37,673 nt of DNA from Saccoglossus kowalevskii (GCF_000003605.2 NW_003108605.1:10357-48029); one strand, 5' to 3'; positions 1-12,949 are shown, numbered from the stretch's first letter. Notes: generated by a model not told the origin, from the letters alone. Numbers and translations are program-made.

Positions 1-2164
1 AAATATGTGTAATGCAATGATGATATGCCTGAAATACGTGTAATGTAATGATGACATGCCTGAAATACGTGCAATGTAATGATGACATGCCTGAAATATG
101 TGTAATGTAATGATAACATGCCTGAAATGTGTGTTATATAATGATGATATGCCTGAAATACGTGTAATGTATTGATGGCATGCCTGAAATACGTGTAATA
201 AATTATAATGGGATGCTTTAAATACCCGTAATATAATAATGACATGCCTGAAATACGTGCAATGTAATGATGACATGCCTGAAATATGTGTAATGTAATG
301 ATGACATGCCTGAAATGTGTGTAATATAATGATGATATGCCTGAAATACGTGTAATGTAATGATGACATGCCTGAAATGCGTGTAATGCAATGATGATAT
401 GCCTGAAATACGTGTAATGTAATGATGACATGCCTGAAATACGTGCAATGTAATGATGACATGCCTGAAATATGTGTAATGTAATGATAACATGCCTGAA
501 ATGTGTGTAATATAATGATATGCCTGAAATACGTGTAATGTAATGATGACATCCCTGAAATACGTGCAATGTAATGATGACATGCCTGAAATATGTGTAA
601 TGTAATGATGACATGCCTGAAATACGTGTAATATAGTAATGGTATGCCTGAAATACGTGTAATGTAATGATGACATGCCTGAAATACGTGCAATGTAATG
701 ATGACATGCCTGAAATATGTGTAATGCAATGATGATATGCCTGAAATACGTGTAATGTAATGATGACATGCCTGAAATACGTGCAATGTAATGATGACAT
801 GCCTGAAATATGTGTAATGTAATGATAACATGCCTGAAATGTGTGTAATATAATGATGATATGCCTGAAATACGTGTAATGTATTGGTGGCATGCCTGAA
901 ATACGTGTAATAAATTATAATGGGATTCTTGAAATACCCGTAATATAATAATGGCATTCCTGAAATACATGTAATATAATGAGGACATGCCTGAAATACA
1001 TGTAATATATTGAGGACATGCTTGAAATACGTGTAATGTAATGATGGTATGCCTGAAATACGTGTAATGTAATGATGACATGCCTGAATACGTGTAATGT
1101 GAGGTTGACATGCCTGAAATACATGTAATATAATGAGGACATGTCTGAAATGCATGTAATATAATGAAGGCATGCCTGAAAAACATGTATTATAATGATG
1201 ACATGTTCGAAATACATGTAAATACGTGTAATGTAATGATAAAATGCTCAAATTACGTGTAACGTAAGGATGACATGCCTTAAATACATGTGATATAATG
1301 ATGGCTTGCCTGAAATACGTGTAATGCGTGCAATGTAATGAGGACATGTCTGAAATACTTGTAATATAATGATGACACACCTGAAATAAGTGTAATATAA
1401 TGATTACATACCCGAAATACATGTAAATACGTGTAATGTAATGATGAAATGCCCGGAATACGTGTAACGTGAGAATGACATGCCTGAAATACGTGTGATG
1501 TTATGATGACATGCCTGAAATACATGTAATATAATGAGGACATGCGTGAAATACATGTAATATAATGATGACATGTCCGAAATACATGTAAATACGTGTA
1601 ATGTAATGATGAAATGCCCAAAACACGTGTAACGTAAGGATGACATACCTTACATACATGTTATATAATGATGACATGCCTGAAATACGTGCAATACGTG
1701 CAATGTAATGAGGACATGTCTGAAAAACGTATAATATATTGATGACTCAGACATGCAAGAAATAAGTGTAATATAATGATTACAGGCCCGAAATACATGT
1801 AAATACGTGTAATGTAATTATTAAATGCCCAAAATACGTGTAACGTAAGGATGACATGCCTGAAATACATGTAATGTAATTATGGCATGCCTGAAATACG
1901 TGTAATATTATGATGACATGCCCGAAATACATGTTAATGCGGGTACGGTAATGATGAAATGACCGGAATACGTGTAACGTGAGGATGACATGCCTGAAAT
2001 ATGCGTAATGTTATGATGACATGCCTTAAATACATGTAATATAATGAGGACACGCCTGAAATACGTGTGATGTAATGATGGCATGCCCGGAATACGTGTA
2101 ATATAATGATGACACGCCTGAGATACGTGTAATGTAATGATGGCATGCCTGAAATACGTGTAAT
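1..2164. repeat. 31-bp tandem repeat array (minisatellite), open at left edge
   Basis: Consecutive TGAAATACGTG starts are 31 bp apart (61, 92 and on). The core reads CCTGAAATACGTGTAATGTA followed by ATGATGACATG. About 70 units are present and the array continues beyond base 1. Units near 1-1200 are very similar and show multi-unit duplication: a block ending in AATAAATTATAATGGGAT recurs near 198 and 908. The 1200-2164 part is more diverged, with ACATGTAAATACGTG junction variants near 1210, 1415, 1580 and 1790. Because 31 is not a multiple of three, the minus strand reads as a 31-residue repeat cycling through three frames; I treat those open frames as by-products. Confidence 0.95.
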
Positions 2165-5100
2165 TCCCTTTGATGTGTTTTGTAATTAGTATCGCGTCAT
2201 CATGTAATTTGGGGTATAATTCAACGTTTTATTGAGCATTAATTGCGATCTTTAGGTTGACCAGAAGGAGATACTCAAAGTCGAAAGTGGCGGACGATGA
2301 AATCTGGCATATGGCTATGACAGGCGACTTAGTATCTCCATTTCTCGTCGTCTTAGAAACTGTGTTGACTTACTGCAAACACACTCAACGGTCACGTGAC
2401 TAGGTATGAAATAAATAACCAATTCAAGATGCAGTTTAAAATGAGCAGAAGCTGTGTTTTTTATAATTTAAAATTGAGACAATGTGGTACCAAATAAACA
2501 GATGGGGGGGAAATGTTTAGATTTTCAAGCAATAAAAAATACCATCTTTTCGGCTGAAAACTGAATTTTACGTTCCCATCGGCTTGCATATTATTATCAT
2601 GAATATATTATGACAAATTACAATGTGGTTGCTCATTTGGCAACACTAACGTAATTCGGAGTATCGCATGGTTAAGACCTGATGAAATCCTGGGACTACT
2701 GATAGAGGTTAATGACGTCATCATCTGTAAGATATGATGTGGTCACATCGAAGCGCATTAACATTAATGTGCGCAATTCCTTCAAAACACCAACCCTCTT
2801 CAACTATTTGCTTTCTGATGGTTTGAGGTCGATATTCGAAATTACAGACCCATTAATCATTCGTTGCCCCTGGTAATTACATTCCTAGTAAGCGGATTTT
2901 GCTATTTATGTATTTCCGTGTCCTATTTGAAAGTAGATTCTCTACAGACTTGAAAACAGAGGTTAATTCCAGAGAGCTTTATTTTCCATCAAGATCTTAA
3001 TGGCTGGCGCATGTAATGCTAATTTCGTTTTGGACCGCCCGACCTGTATTCTGATCTTTTTCTTTAGCATATTTTGTCATCTCTCCCTAATCATGTGACA
3101 CCGGTTTGTGGCGTTTTATATACAAATGGTCCTTAATACGCATTATAAATTTGAGGCTCAGTGTTGTACTGGTACGTGGCACTATTCACCGTTGATGTCT
3201 GTGAGAGATACGACATTAATGCTAAGTGTGGCTTCAATGCTCTTACTCATTTCTCTGTGAGGTACTGCGTGGATACTCAGTAGTAAGTCTATAGGGCACA
3301 AGCATTGTCAGTTCTATTTGTGTGAGATATGGCGTTGATGCTAAGCGTGGCATTACACTTTGCTTGCTCAAGTCGGGACTTTTAGCCCACCATCATGATG
3401 GACCTACCAACGTTGGTAGGTCCATGACCCCACTGATAAGTTGATGCTACCATGGTCCATGATGCTATTAAGTGTGCCACCCGACAGTGTCACCACTAAT
3501 GCTATCACTCAGGCGTTCATGCTATAAATGTAGCACCAATGTCATTAGTCCTGTTCGCGTGAGATACAGTTTGTAAAATTGTCGGGCTTGAACTCCACAG
3601 AGGCATCGGAGACATGCGCAGTTGACGGATCAAAACAGTAGTCACAAAAAGATTAACAAAAATAATAAAACAGTATGCAGCACGAATTTCAGAACATTGA
3701 CTAATGACAATAACGATTTTTCAATTTTCATTTCATAAAATTCAATAGTATATTTTATTGATTCGTTTGAATTAGTTAACAGTATCCAAAATGACGTGAA
3801 CATAGGGTCTCAGTTCAAGTTGTGTTTGCAAATGCAAAACGATTTTAAACCAGAGTGTCAAATACACGTTAACGAAAACAAAATTCATGCTTCAATTTTC
3901 TCATTAGATTCCTATCTCTGTCTCTCTATGTGTTCCACTATGATTTTTGTTATTTCATATTCTTTGGGGAAGCCTTAGGAAAGTAGATCGAAACTCAAAC
4001 CTTGCACGAAAACCTGTCCCGGCTAATTCGTGAAGAAGTTAGTGGCCACAACTGTATTTGTGTTTGCGGGGGGGGGAGTACAAACTCAAATCAAACTCAA
4101 CTAAAAAATACTTATAATGAAATTGCAGTCTGTCAAGTTTCTACGCACTTGAATAATTTCGGGGTAATCCTTATGACCTAACATACTAAAGCTTTTTGTA
4201 GCATTTTTTTCGCACACAGCGGCTTAATTTAAGACTGGATCATCGTCCGCTCACACGGTTTCGTATCCGTCCATCCTTATCTGAGCTGGAAAATTCAAGA
4301 TGAATATTAAACCGTTATTTCAAACATTTCCCAGAGCGTCTAACAATGAACATACAACACTGTTTAATCAAACATGTATGTTACTTTGAACCTGCACACG
4401 CGCGGGAATTGAGTCTCAAGCGATGATAACAACACACGCTAAAAACGCAAAGGCCATGGGTAGGCGCTTGTTTGTAAACAATGACCCCGTTTTAAGATTA
4501 TATAGGGATTAAATACTTCTAGCTTACAGTATATCTTAGGGCAATAACAGTCAAAATTCTTACCCTAAGCTAATCAAATTCTTGTTTACATTACCCGTGT
4601 GTTTCTTGAAGATGACATTATGAATACAAACCTTGGTCAATAAAAGTTGAGTTATCACAGCTGTCGTAAATTATCATTTCTGACATTTTGCGAATCTTGC
4701 CTCGAATCTGCTGTCTACTGATCTCCCGTCGATTGGCAGCTCTCGGCATACCGTATGTTGCTGTATCGATGTGCCGTAGAATCGGCCCCCGCTCTCTCTT
4801 GTTTGGTGTGTTGCTTTTCAGTTTATCTTGCAGTATCAATTCGGTGTATTGTTTTTTGCCAGTCGTTCATAGTTCTTTTATAGACAACTGTTTTCTCCAG
4901 CATTCAATTTCACTGGGTAAAGTTGTTCGTTGTTACTGATTTCTCGTTGTATATTGACAACATAATTCATAGTTTGTCCTTTTACTGGTAGTTATGTTTT
5001 GCGTTTATAATGCCCTTTAGGCGAGAAGGTAGTCTGTGCAAAACGCTTTCTTGGATTCCCCACCAATTGTGAAGATCAATATCGTTCCTCTTGCCACATA

Positions 5101-6433
5101 AGCAAAACGGGACGAATTCTGCATCTTGTTAACATTTCAGGATGTATCTGGGGGATAAAATTCTTTCATTCCAATAACTACACACAACTCAATAGGTTCT
5201 GTCTTAAACTCGTCCACGAGCAGAGCGGTGGACGAAACCATCGTCCCACCAACGCAAAATCAGAATATTTTATTTTGACATAACCCCGCCCTTGCACTAA
5301 CCAATCACATAGCAACGATTCATCATCATCTCAACATTAAACCAATCATAGACACGTTGACATTATTATTAGCACATGATGTAATCTCCAGCGTTCTAGA
5401 TGATCTATGGACTTGGTATTGAAATTCTCTGATATCGCTTAGGTTGAAACAACTCTCTATCATACCAATTACAATGAATTCACCGGGGTCTACATCCTGG
5501 TTCTACGGCCGTTTAGATACAATCAGAAAACAGCGCGTGTGTTAAACAATCAAAAACTAGCTAATATCGTCCATGACCATCAAAATAATCATCAACATTC
5601 ACAAACAAACGTCACGGACGCACCCAGTCCAAGATACAGAATAACAAGGAATGAAATTGCGTGATAAGGACACCCTAATTATGAATTCTGAGCCCAGCTT
5701 TATCAGCTTTATTTAAATAATGAAAATATTGATCACTAATTTAAACATTATACTCTTCGATAACTCATTATGTATTGTCTTTGTACTACGTGCGCTTGAA
5801 ATCTGTCTCCGGTAGAGAGTCTATGATTCTGCTCGGTAATTGTGTGGTCATGGGCACCCAAAATAAATATTATATTTTTGATATGTTATATTTCGATAAG
5901 CTAATTCATCGAACTCTAAATGTTGGAGAAATCTTATGTTTCTAGCTTTTGAGGTTGTAAGATTATGCAGATATGAAAACCATGGTTATAGTGAAAAGAA
6001 AGTGAAGAACTTGAATACTAATATATTTCGCTTCCAGAGAACACAGGGAGAATAAAAATTTAAAAAAAATGTCACGTGATATGGATAAACTAATCCTGAC
6101 CACAGTCTTAACAATATAATGTCGACAAGTTTTAAGGCGATGCAGCGGACACTCGAGGCAGCCGTACTTTCATTGGCGACGATTCATCTACACGACCGGC
6201 CTTGTGCCATCGATATTATATGTGTTTATAGAACAGTAAGTTTTGAAATACGTGATTGCTGTTTCCATGGTTACATCATGCACGTGGTAATGATGCGAAA
6301 ACAAGTATTCTGGATACCTTGATATATCTTCCTCATCATCACCATGAACTCGTTTTCAATACTCAATGCACAGTCCCTCTATCCGTCGGGACTGTGCTCA
6401 ATGCGAACTCTTAAAAATAACAAAATATATATT
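2165..6433. other. Intergenic, no gene recognised
   Basis: No open frame over 83 codons and none with a recognisable domain. Holds the palindrome cluster at 3390-3425, a degenerate repeat around 3195-3560 with recurring GTGAGATA and TTAATGCTAAG/TTGATGCTAAG segments, a TGACGTCA at 2713-2720 inside a 19-bp sequence repeated at 28413, and CACGTGA motifs at 2393 and 6073. Otherwise AT-rich unique-looking sequence. Confidence 0.6.
3390..3425. repeat. Perfect palindromes: 12 bp overlapping 28 bp
   Basis: CCATCATGATGG at 3390-3401 is a perfect palindrome. Overlapping it, 3398-3425 is a perfect 28-bp palindrome without spacer: left half ATGGACCTACCAAC followed by its exact reverse complement. Could extrude a cruciform or be a site for a dimeric DNA-binding protein; function unknown. 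Confidence 0.9.
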
Positions 6434-6566
6434 TTACAGGGCGGTGGTCGTCGCGCCGCATCCTTTTCGGTATGAAACTCATAGCGACGTATACAACGCA
6501 TGAAAAATACATTTTATATTTACATGAAATTCGAAGACGCGCTGCGCGACGACCATCGCGCTTTAA
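6434..6566 (+). mobile_element. Short MITE (133 bp, TTAA-flanked), copy 1
   Basis: Bounded by TTAC (mutated TTAA) on the left and TTAA on the right, with inverted ends AGGGCGGTGGTCGTCGCGC and GCGCGACGACCATCGCGCT. No coding capacity. Same length and orientation as the element at 18505-18637, sharing the interior ACTCATAGCGACGTATACAA and TTTACATGAAATTCGAA. The TTAA flank suggests piggyBac-type mobilisation, but this is inference from target site only. Confidence 0.85.
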
Positions 6567-8139
6567 CTTCGTGTTTCATCGTCCAAAAAATGTTTGACAA
6601 TAATAATGTTTCGTCGAAAAGTTTGATTTTGTTTATCAGTTGTGTCAAATATTGAGCATAGTATCATGAATTGCGTTAACAGTAACTATGGTTACCATGC
6701 ACTATGCTAAAATAACGAATAATATGTTTCATCGACTCTTATTGATTTTTTGACCGAACGTAATGCAACCTTACAAAATCCGACGCACGGCAATTTAAAT
6801 TATTAATCCGATTATTATAAATGTACAGTTATGTTTAGCTAATAATGATATAATTATTATAAATGATAGAAAATGCTGTTTTGGGTGGAAAGCTCATTAC
6901 GCTATCTCATTATTACGAGATGGACTGTGTTTCTATGGTTTTCGCACGTTGTTCAAAATATCTCGTTTAAGTTTATCTGTACAACGCGACAGGTCTCCCC
7001 ATGAAACAATAAACTGACATTTAATTTTAATCCACGTCACGGAGTTCGATATGCTGTATGCTCGTCACAGACACCACGTGATCACCCACAGCAATATACG
7101 CAGCGGAAATGGTTTTAATTAACACCTAGACTTGCGTTCAGTCTGTTGTTTATTTTTTTTTTGGTATTTTTTCAATAAAATAAAATATCACAGAAGTGTG
7201 TAAATAGCGAAAGCCAGGATAAGCGAAATAATCCAATTTTTCTGTAACCTGGCTTTTGCCATTTATAGACGCCCATATTTAATTTTCTTAAAAAAACACC
7301 AATAAATAAACAAGAAACTGTATACAAGTCTAATTAACACCCCGTGTAACACAGTAAGGTGCTCGACAACATCGTCCGACACGGTATCACTAATGATACG
7401 ACCATTCACGAACAACTGTTAAACGTGCCATTGCATCTTTCATTTTATTTATATATATATATATTTCTGATAAATATATTGTATATAACATTGTATAATC
7501 ATGACAGGCCTGTCGAGTCATGTCAACTCGGGTCGCGTAATTGTTCTCATAAAACATTCGTCGCTGGATGGGCGCATTGAACATACTAGTATATCAACAT
7601 TAGGGTTAATTAAACCTTTGAAATACTTGGCAGAGCATGGAGGATTTAGAAAAAAAATGTGCAGCCATACTGACACAGGAAATAAATGCTGATTATTACA
7701 CGAGGAAAACTGCAAACTGAGATGATATTACATGATTACTTTTCACACCGTGATGCAAATATCACTTCACAACACATTCATTCATTGTTCAAATCTGACT
7801 TTTTTTAATTGCACGAAATACATTTTTTGTGATATTGCTAAATTTGTAATGTTTTGTCAAATTGTGTTTGCCTTCAGTGAAGATATTTGTATTATACCCA
7901 ACACTGGATATAACACATCATCGCTTGTAATATTAACTCACATGCTAGTAACCGTGCTAGAAACGTGCTAGAATAGATAAATTATACAAATCCTTTGTAA
8001 CATAAGGGTAGATAACTTTCATAATTATGTTACTTAATATGTGGTTTTGAAAGCGACGCCACTTCATGCTCATTATGTGAACAAAGGTCGAACCAATATC
8101 GTCACAGAATCCAGTGGGTGTTTGGAAATGCTCGATTGC
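6567..8139. other. Intergenic, no gene recognised; contains a hairpin
   Basis: Short open frames around 7359-7971 overlap on both strands with no recognisable product. The region is AT-rich, holds a 65-nt hairpin at 7201-7265 and a CACGTGAT at 7075. Confidence 0.55.
7201..7265. repeat. Inverted repeat / stem-loop, 18-bp arms
   Basis: Left arm TAAATAGCGAAAGCCAGG (7201-7218) pairs with right arm CCTGGCTTTTGCCATTTA (7248-7265), giving one A-C mismatch and one G-U wobble when read as + strand RNA, with a 29-nt loop. Size fits a pre-miRNA-like hairpin, but it could equally be a remnant fold-back element. No known miRNA recognised. Confidence 0.6.
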
Positions 8140-8438
8140 TTAAAGGGCGGTAGCCGTCGAGCAACGCATGCATGAGATATATAGATCTCATATAAACAAT
8201 GATGGCGACTTTGGCTGTTGCGCAGATCAACGTGTACAGACTGAAACGTTTTAGTTGGGTATGTTTTATGTGATTGGAGGTTATCGAAGGAGTCAGTGGC
8301 AGTAATTAGTACAAATCGCGCACGGGTCGAACCTCATACTTGTGATTTCCATTTGAAGAGTCAATTGGATTGTGGGAAAATCAATGTTTATCAACACAAA
8401 TGTCGCACATGCGCAGCGAGACAACTACCGCCCTTTAA
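8140..8438 (+). mobile_element. Long MITE (299 bp, TTAA-flanked), copy 1
   Basis: TTAA at 8140-8143 and 8435-8438 enclose inverted ends AGGGCGGTAGCCGTCGAGC and GCGAGACAACTACCGCCCT. The interior matches, in reverse orientation, the element at 21549-21855: shared segments include GTTGCGCAGATCAACG and CATACTTGTGATTTCCATTT. No coding capacity. The terminal repeat resembles that of the short family, so one transposase could have moved both. Confidence 0.88.
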
Positions 8439-8854
8439 ACAAAAATGAACGAGATTATCGTCCTATTCAAAATATACGTATTCCATGATTCGCGAATATG
8501 AACAGCACTCCCAAATCTGAAATCAGCAGCATTAGTTTTTTTAAGGGACTCACTGTAATTTTGTGACCATATCGCAGTTTAACATGACCTTCATCGCATA
8601 TCACACTTTTGAATAGCTTTATCTATCTTACAAATCTTTGATTACACACAATGAAAATCTATTTATCGAGATTTTCTTTCTTTCTTTCTAAACAATTACA
8701 TTCCAGTTGTCTTGAATGTACCCTACAAGAATAATAAATGAATAATTTATAAAAATAATAAACATAGTTGTACGACTGCAATAATACACTATTAAATATA
8801 AAACAAGTTAAAATTTTGTTTGGTTTGTGACACTCTGTCTAAAAATTCACTTAT
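8439..8854. other. AT-rich intergenic spacer
   Basis: No open frame and no repeat beyond short TTTC runs near 8677-8688; nothing recognised. Confidence 0.6.
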
Positions 8855-10063
8855 TTTTCACACATCACTGTCTCAGTATGTTTCTCTCACATCACTGTCT
8901 CAGTATCTATTACACACATCACTGTCTCAGTATCTTTCTCACACACCACTGTCTCAGTATCTTTCTCACACATCACTGTCTCAGTATCTTTCTCACACAT
9001 CACTGTCTCAGTATCTTTCTCACACATCACTGTCTCAGTATGTTTCTCTCACATCACTGTCTCAGTATGTTTCTCTCACATCACTGTCTCAGTATCTTTC
9101 TCACACATCACTGTCTCAGTATCTTTCTCACACATCACTGTCTCAGTATCTTTCTCTCACATCACTGTCTCAGTATCTTTCTCACACATCACTGTCTCAG
9201 TATCTTTTACACACATCACTGTCTCAGTGTCTTTCTCACACATCACTGTCTCAGTATCTTTCTCTCACATCACTGTCTCAGTATCTTTCTCACACATCAC
9301 TGTCTCAGTATCTTTTACACACATCACTGTCTCAGTATCTTTCTCACACATCACTGTCTCAGTATCTTTTTCGCACAACACTGTGTCAGTATCTTTCTCA
9401 CACATCACTGTCTCAGTATGTTTCTCTCACATCACTGTCTCAGTATGTTTCTCTCACATCACTGTCTCAGTATCTTTCTCACACATCACTGTCTCAGTAT
9501 GTTTGTCACACATCACTGTCTCAGTATGTTTGTCACACATCACTGTCTCAGTATCTTTCTCACACATCACTGTCTCAGTATCTTTCTCTCACATCACTGT
9601 CTCAGTATCTTTCTCACACATCACTGTCTCAGTATGTTTGTCACACATCACTGTCTCAGTATCTTTCTCATACACCACTGTCTCAGTATCTTTCTCACAC
9701 ATCACTGTCTCAGTATCTTTCTCATACACCACTGTCTCAGTATCGTTCTCACACATCACTGTCTCAGTATCTTTCTCACACATCACTGTCTCAATATCTT
9801 TCTCACACAACACTGTCTCAGTATCTTTCTCATACACCACTGTCTCAGTATCTTTCTCACACATCACTGTCTCAATATCTTTCTCACACATCACTGTCTC
9901 AATATCTTTCTTACACATCACTGTCTCAGTATCTTTCTCACACACCACTGTCTCAATATATTTTTCACACATCACTGTCTCAATATCTTTCTCACACACC
10001 ACTGTCTCAATATCTTTCCCACACATCACTGTCTCAATATCTTTCTCACACACCACTGTCTTT
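8855..10063 (+). repeat. 27-bp tandem repeat array, about 45 copies without indels
   Basis: The ATCACTG anchor falls at 8864, 8891, 8918 and on to 10025, exactly 43 periods of 27 bp, so no unit carries an insertion or deletion. Core: CTGTCTCAGTATCTTTCTC then ACACATCA. Variants are clustered (TATGTTT, TACACCACT, and CAATATC only in the last ten or so units), which indicates local unequal exchange. The + strand is G-poor. Since 27 is divisible by three and the unit has no stop in three + frames, open frames of 318-463 codons (SLSQYLSHT, HCLSIFLTH or ITVSVSFSH repeats) and a minus frame run through it. No signal peptide, domain or clear frame preference was seen; I call it a minisatellite. Confidence 0.93.
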
Positions 10064-12949
10064 GTCTTAGTGTATATGGTGCTATCATTTTGTTCACATC
10101 ATGGTCATGGCTTGGTGATCAACTATCGGCATGTTCCTATTCACGTGATGCCAGGAAATACTTGCAGTGCACTTACAGACTGAGATTTACTCGAATTGAG
10201 TATCTGGGAAATTATTAGAAGCTTATGAAAAAATGGCGTATATTTAAAATTAGTTCTAAATTTAAGATTGCTCAAGAAGCCTGGCAACTGATACGTTTGT
10301 TTTTTTGAGATGCTTGAAGTTTATAAGATTCATTATTATAAGAATAAAGAATACATTTGATCGTAATCTATGGCTTGCAGTATGATTTATTTTTTCTTTG
10401 CATGGCAAAAGTTGGAATAAAAAATAACATTTTTCCTGGAAAATATTGGCTGTTTAAGATGGAAACAATTCTGCCCAACAGTGAGGAAATCGTCATAACA
10501 CGAAGAAACGATAGAGCTCATCTTTCCTATAAGAACTCAATTTTGACAGCAATGAGGCTAGTATCATTTCAACTAAAAATGACAAAAATATTCCCTAAAA
10601 ATAAATAATGAATAATAACGTTACTAAATAAACCAATAGAGATGCACGCAACCACAGTCTCAGCCGATGGCGCGCACGTGATAATAAAATATATGACTCC
10701 CTTATTTAGTTTTATGCCGCATTCATGATGGCGGTCCCATATAGTAAATATCGCATTTATTTTATTATCACGTGTGCGCTAGCTGACTGTGCACGCAACG
10801 TACGTCTTAAACAAATTAAGGGAATTCTGCAAAGTATTGATAGGTTACTGCAAAGTTTGTTTTTTTCCTGCAAACAACTTTGCTGCGAATTTGCTGATTT
10901 CTGATTGTTTGTATGTAAATTAGTTTTTTCTGCCAAGTCAACGTATGTTTCTTCATTTTTGATCGAAGTTGTTTATTGCAGCATAAATATGGGTGACATT
11001 ATCTTGTGGTCACGTGGTCCTGTGCTTGTTGATCATAGGCAGCCGATGTAACAATCAGTTCTTCAATGAGTTGTTTGCTTCTAAACCAATGATGAGCATA
11101 TAGATCTAGATAGAAATGTCATTGGTGTACGCACATGTATTGACAATTGACAATTTTACCATGACAGACTGATAATGTACAGAGATTGTTGTTAGGGTTA
11201 TCTTGATTACTACAACTAGAATCATAGGTGTGTAACTTTTCATTCATAAGTAACTCTGTGCACCCTGTGTTTATTGTAGTCGTTAAATTCTGTAATAGTG
11301 GCGTTGCAGTGTACCTCATGCAGTATGTTTCTATCATCCATATATATCTCTGAGCTGAGGTTTTCAACAGCACTGATATCATCAGTGATCATCAGCCTTG
11401 CGTGGAGCATCACCCTTCCTGACTATTAGTCTGACCTTCATCCATGTTCTATGCACACAAACTTGTTAACGAAGTATTTACGCAATTCAATCTCCACGTA
11501 TGCACTTCAACGTCGCGACCAGAGTCTAAGTTTCTCCTGAATTGATCTGAGGCAGTGCTGTGATCGATTTCTGTTTTGATAAAACGCCCACTTTAATTAT
11601 ATTTACAATCTCCTTGAATACAATGTCATATGGTAATTCAGCTGTGTTACCTGAAAAAATCTTCCGTGCTGCACTGATATATAAGCAGTATAGCATGAAC
11701 GATGGTATCATATGCAAATAAATCAGGCTAGAAGTCATTCGTAGGCTAATTACATTATCATGCCTTGCAGAGACTGCGGCGGGAAATCTTGTTTTTAGTA
11801 CTTTGTCCTTCCCCGTGCTTCGATATTTGAATGAGTATCACGTCTAACATAGAAATGATCCCTCTATGTATGCGTCCACCTTTCTAGTACTGCCTGTGGA
11901 GATTGAGGTTTGGGGGGGGGGGGCACATGAGGTTTTCAAAGATGTTTCAGGGTTGATTTACATGACGATCTTCATACTTTATTGTATGCAGCACTAAACT
12001 CTCCCGTAAAAATACCCTCTTTGAAAGGTGATAATCTGCTATAAACATCATCATTACAAATTCCCGAAGTAGCTTTGAAACAAATAATACAGTGGTTTGC
12101 ATCAGGTTGATTAATGTTTGACCGTTTAATTAGCTCATTGGCTCTGGTGGCTCTAGAATAATGATTTTCAACATTTATGAAAATCTATGAGCAATTTCAT
12201 AAAACATCTAGTCGTGTGCAGAAATTGAACGAAAAACATGTGATTTCAATAAATAAATAAATAAATTGTTTGTATATTAATGTACTTTATAACAATTAAA
12301 TCACGACAAAAGTTACATACCATGTAACCATGCAAGACAAACAAATGATGAGAATTATACAAGTAATATCAATATGGATAATATAGTCACATCACGTGAT
12401 TAATGATAACACAAATATGATATTAACCATAATGAATATAATAAAAATTATTTACATGAACTTATTATGCCTACCTTGCTAAAATAGTAAAACACAATAC
12501 ATTAAATGGGACTTTCAGTGTCAAAATAGAGTGCACCTGTGATATATAATTTCTGATACCTTATGTGGAGGGGGGGTTCACCTCTCAGACAAAGCTTGGG
12601 TAGCCACTCTGTACACGAGTCGAAATACACCAACAATTATAGAGTGGCATCACAAGTACGTTCTCGTTTCCATGGTAATGTGTTGAACTAGTACATGTGC
12701 TCAAAGAAAAATAATATTATCGCAAATTTATGTCTGACGATGACACAGGAAATTATTTTAGCAGAAGATATAATTTCCGATTATTCGTTCGGTCATGCTT
12801 GGATCTAATGTTGAAGTATACTTTAGTGTTAATGAAAGAAATGTATTGCCGTTGGTGGCGCTGTCACTATATATTGTCAAATGTGATGATCACATTGTAC
12901 TCGTATTTGGAAAAGTAAGCTATTCGTTATTAAGGCAAGTTATATTAAC
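10064..12949. other. Intergenic, no gene recognised
   Basis: Open frames here are 91 codons or fewer and unrecognised. Contains the MITE at 10653-10791, a run of 11 G at about 11912-11922, an (AATA)n run near 12250-12265, and CACGTG motifs at 10142, 11011 and 12393. Confidence 0.6.
10653..10791. mobile_element. MITE, 139 bp, flanked by perfect 8-bp direct repeat (hAT-like)
   Basis: The sequence starts CACAGTC and ends GACTGTG. Inside, CGCACGTGATAATAAAAT (about 10672) is mirrored by ATTTTATTATCACGTGTGCG, forming imperfect terminal inverted repeats of about 35 bp. Identical CACGCAAC copies lie directly outside (10645-10652 and 10792-10799), as expected of an 8-bp target duplication. 8-bp duplications are typical of the hAT superfamily; the assignment is inference and no transposase is present. 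Confidence 0.8.

Noticed and set aside
218-2146. Minus-strand frames up to 322 codons reading HYTYFRH/ISGMSS repeats
   Set aside because: By-product of a 31-bp repeat without stops in this strand; the three-frame cycling explains the apparent 31-residue protein repeat.
1-2164. CRISPR array (repeat unit 27-31 bp)
   Set aside because: Repeats are directly adjacent with no unique spacers, and the DNA is from an animal. The same reasoning excludes the arrays at 8855, 12950 and 15838.
4618-4939. Overlapping 73- and 83-codon frames on opposite strands
   Set aside because: No recognisable product and no splice partners; consistent with chance in a less AT-rich patch.
8820-10218. Open frames of 318-463 codons in three + frames and 155 codons on the minus strand
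   Set aside because: All are read from the 27-bp tandem repeat; no domain, signal peptide or frame-specific conservation. Kept as a finding, not as a gene.
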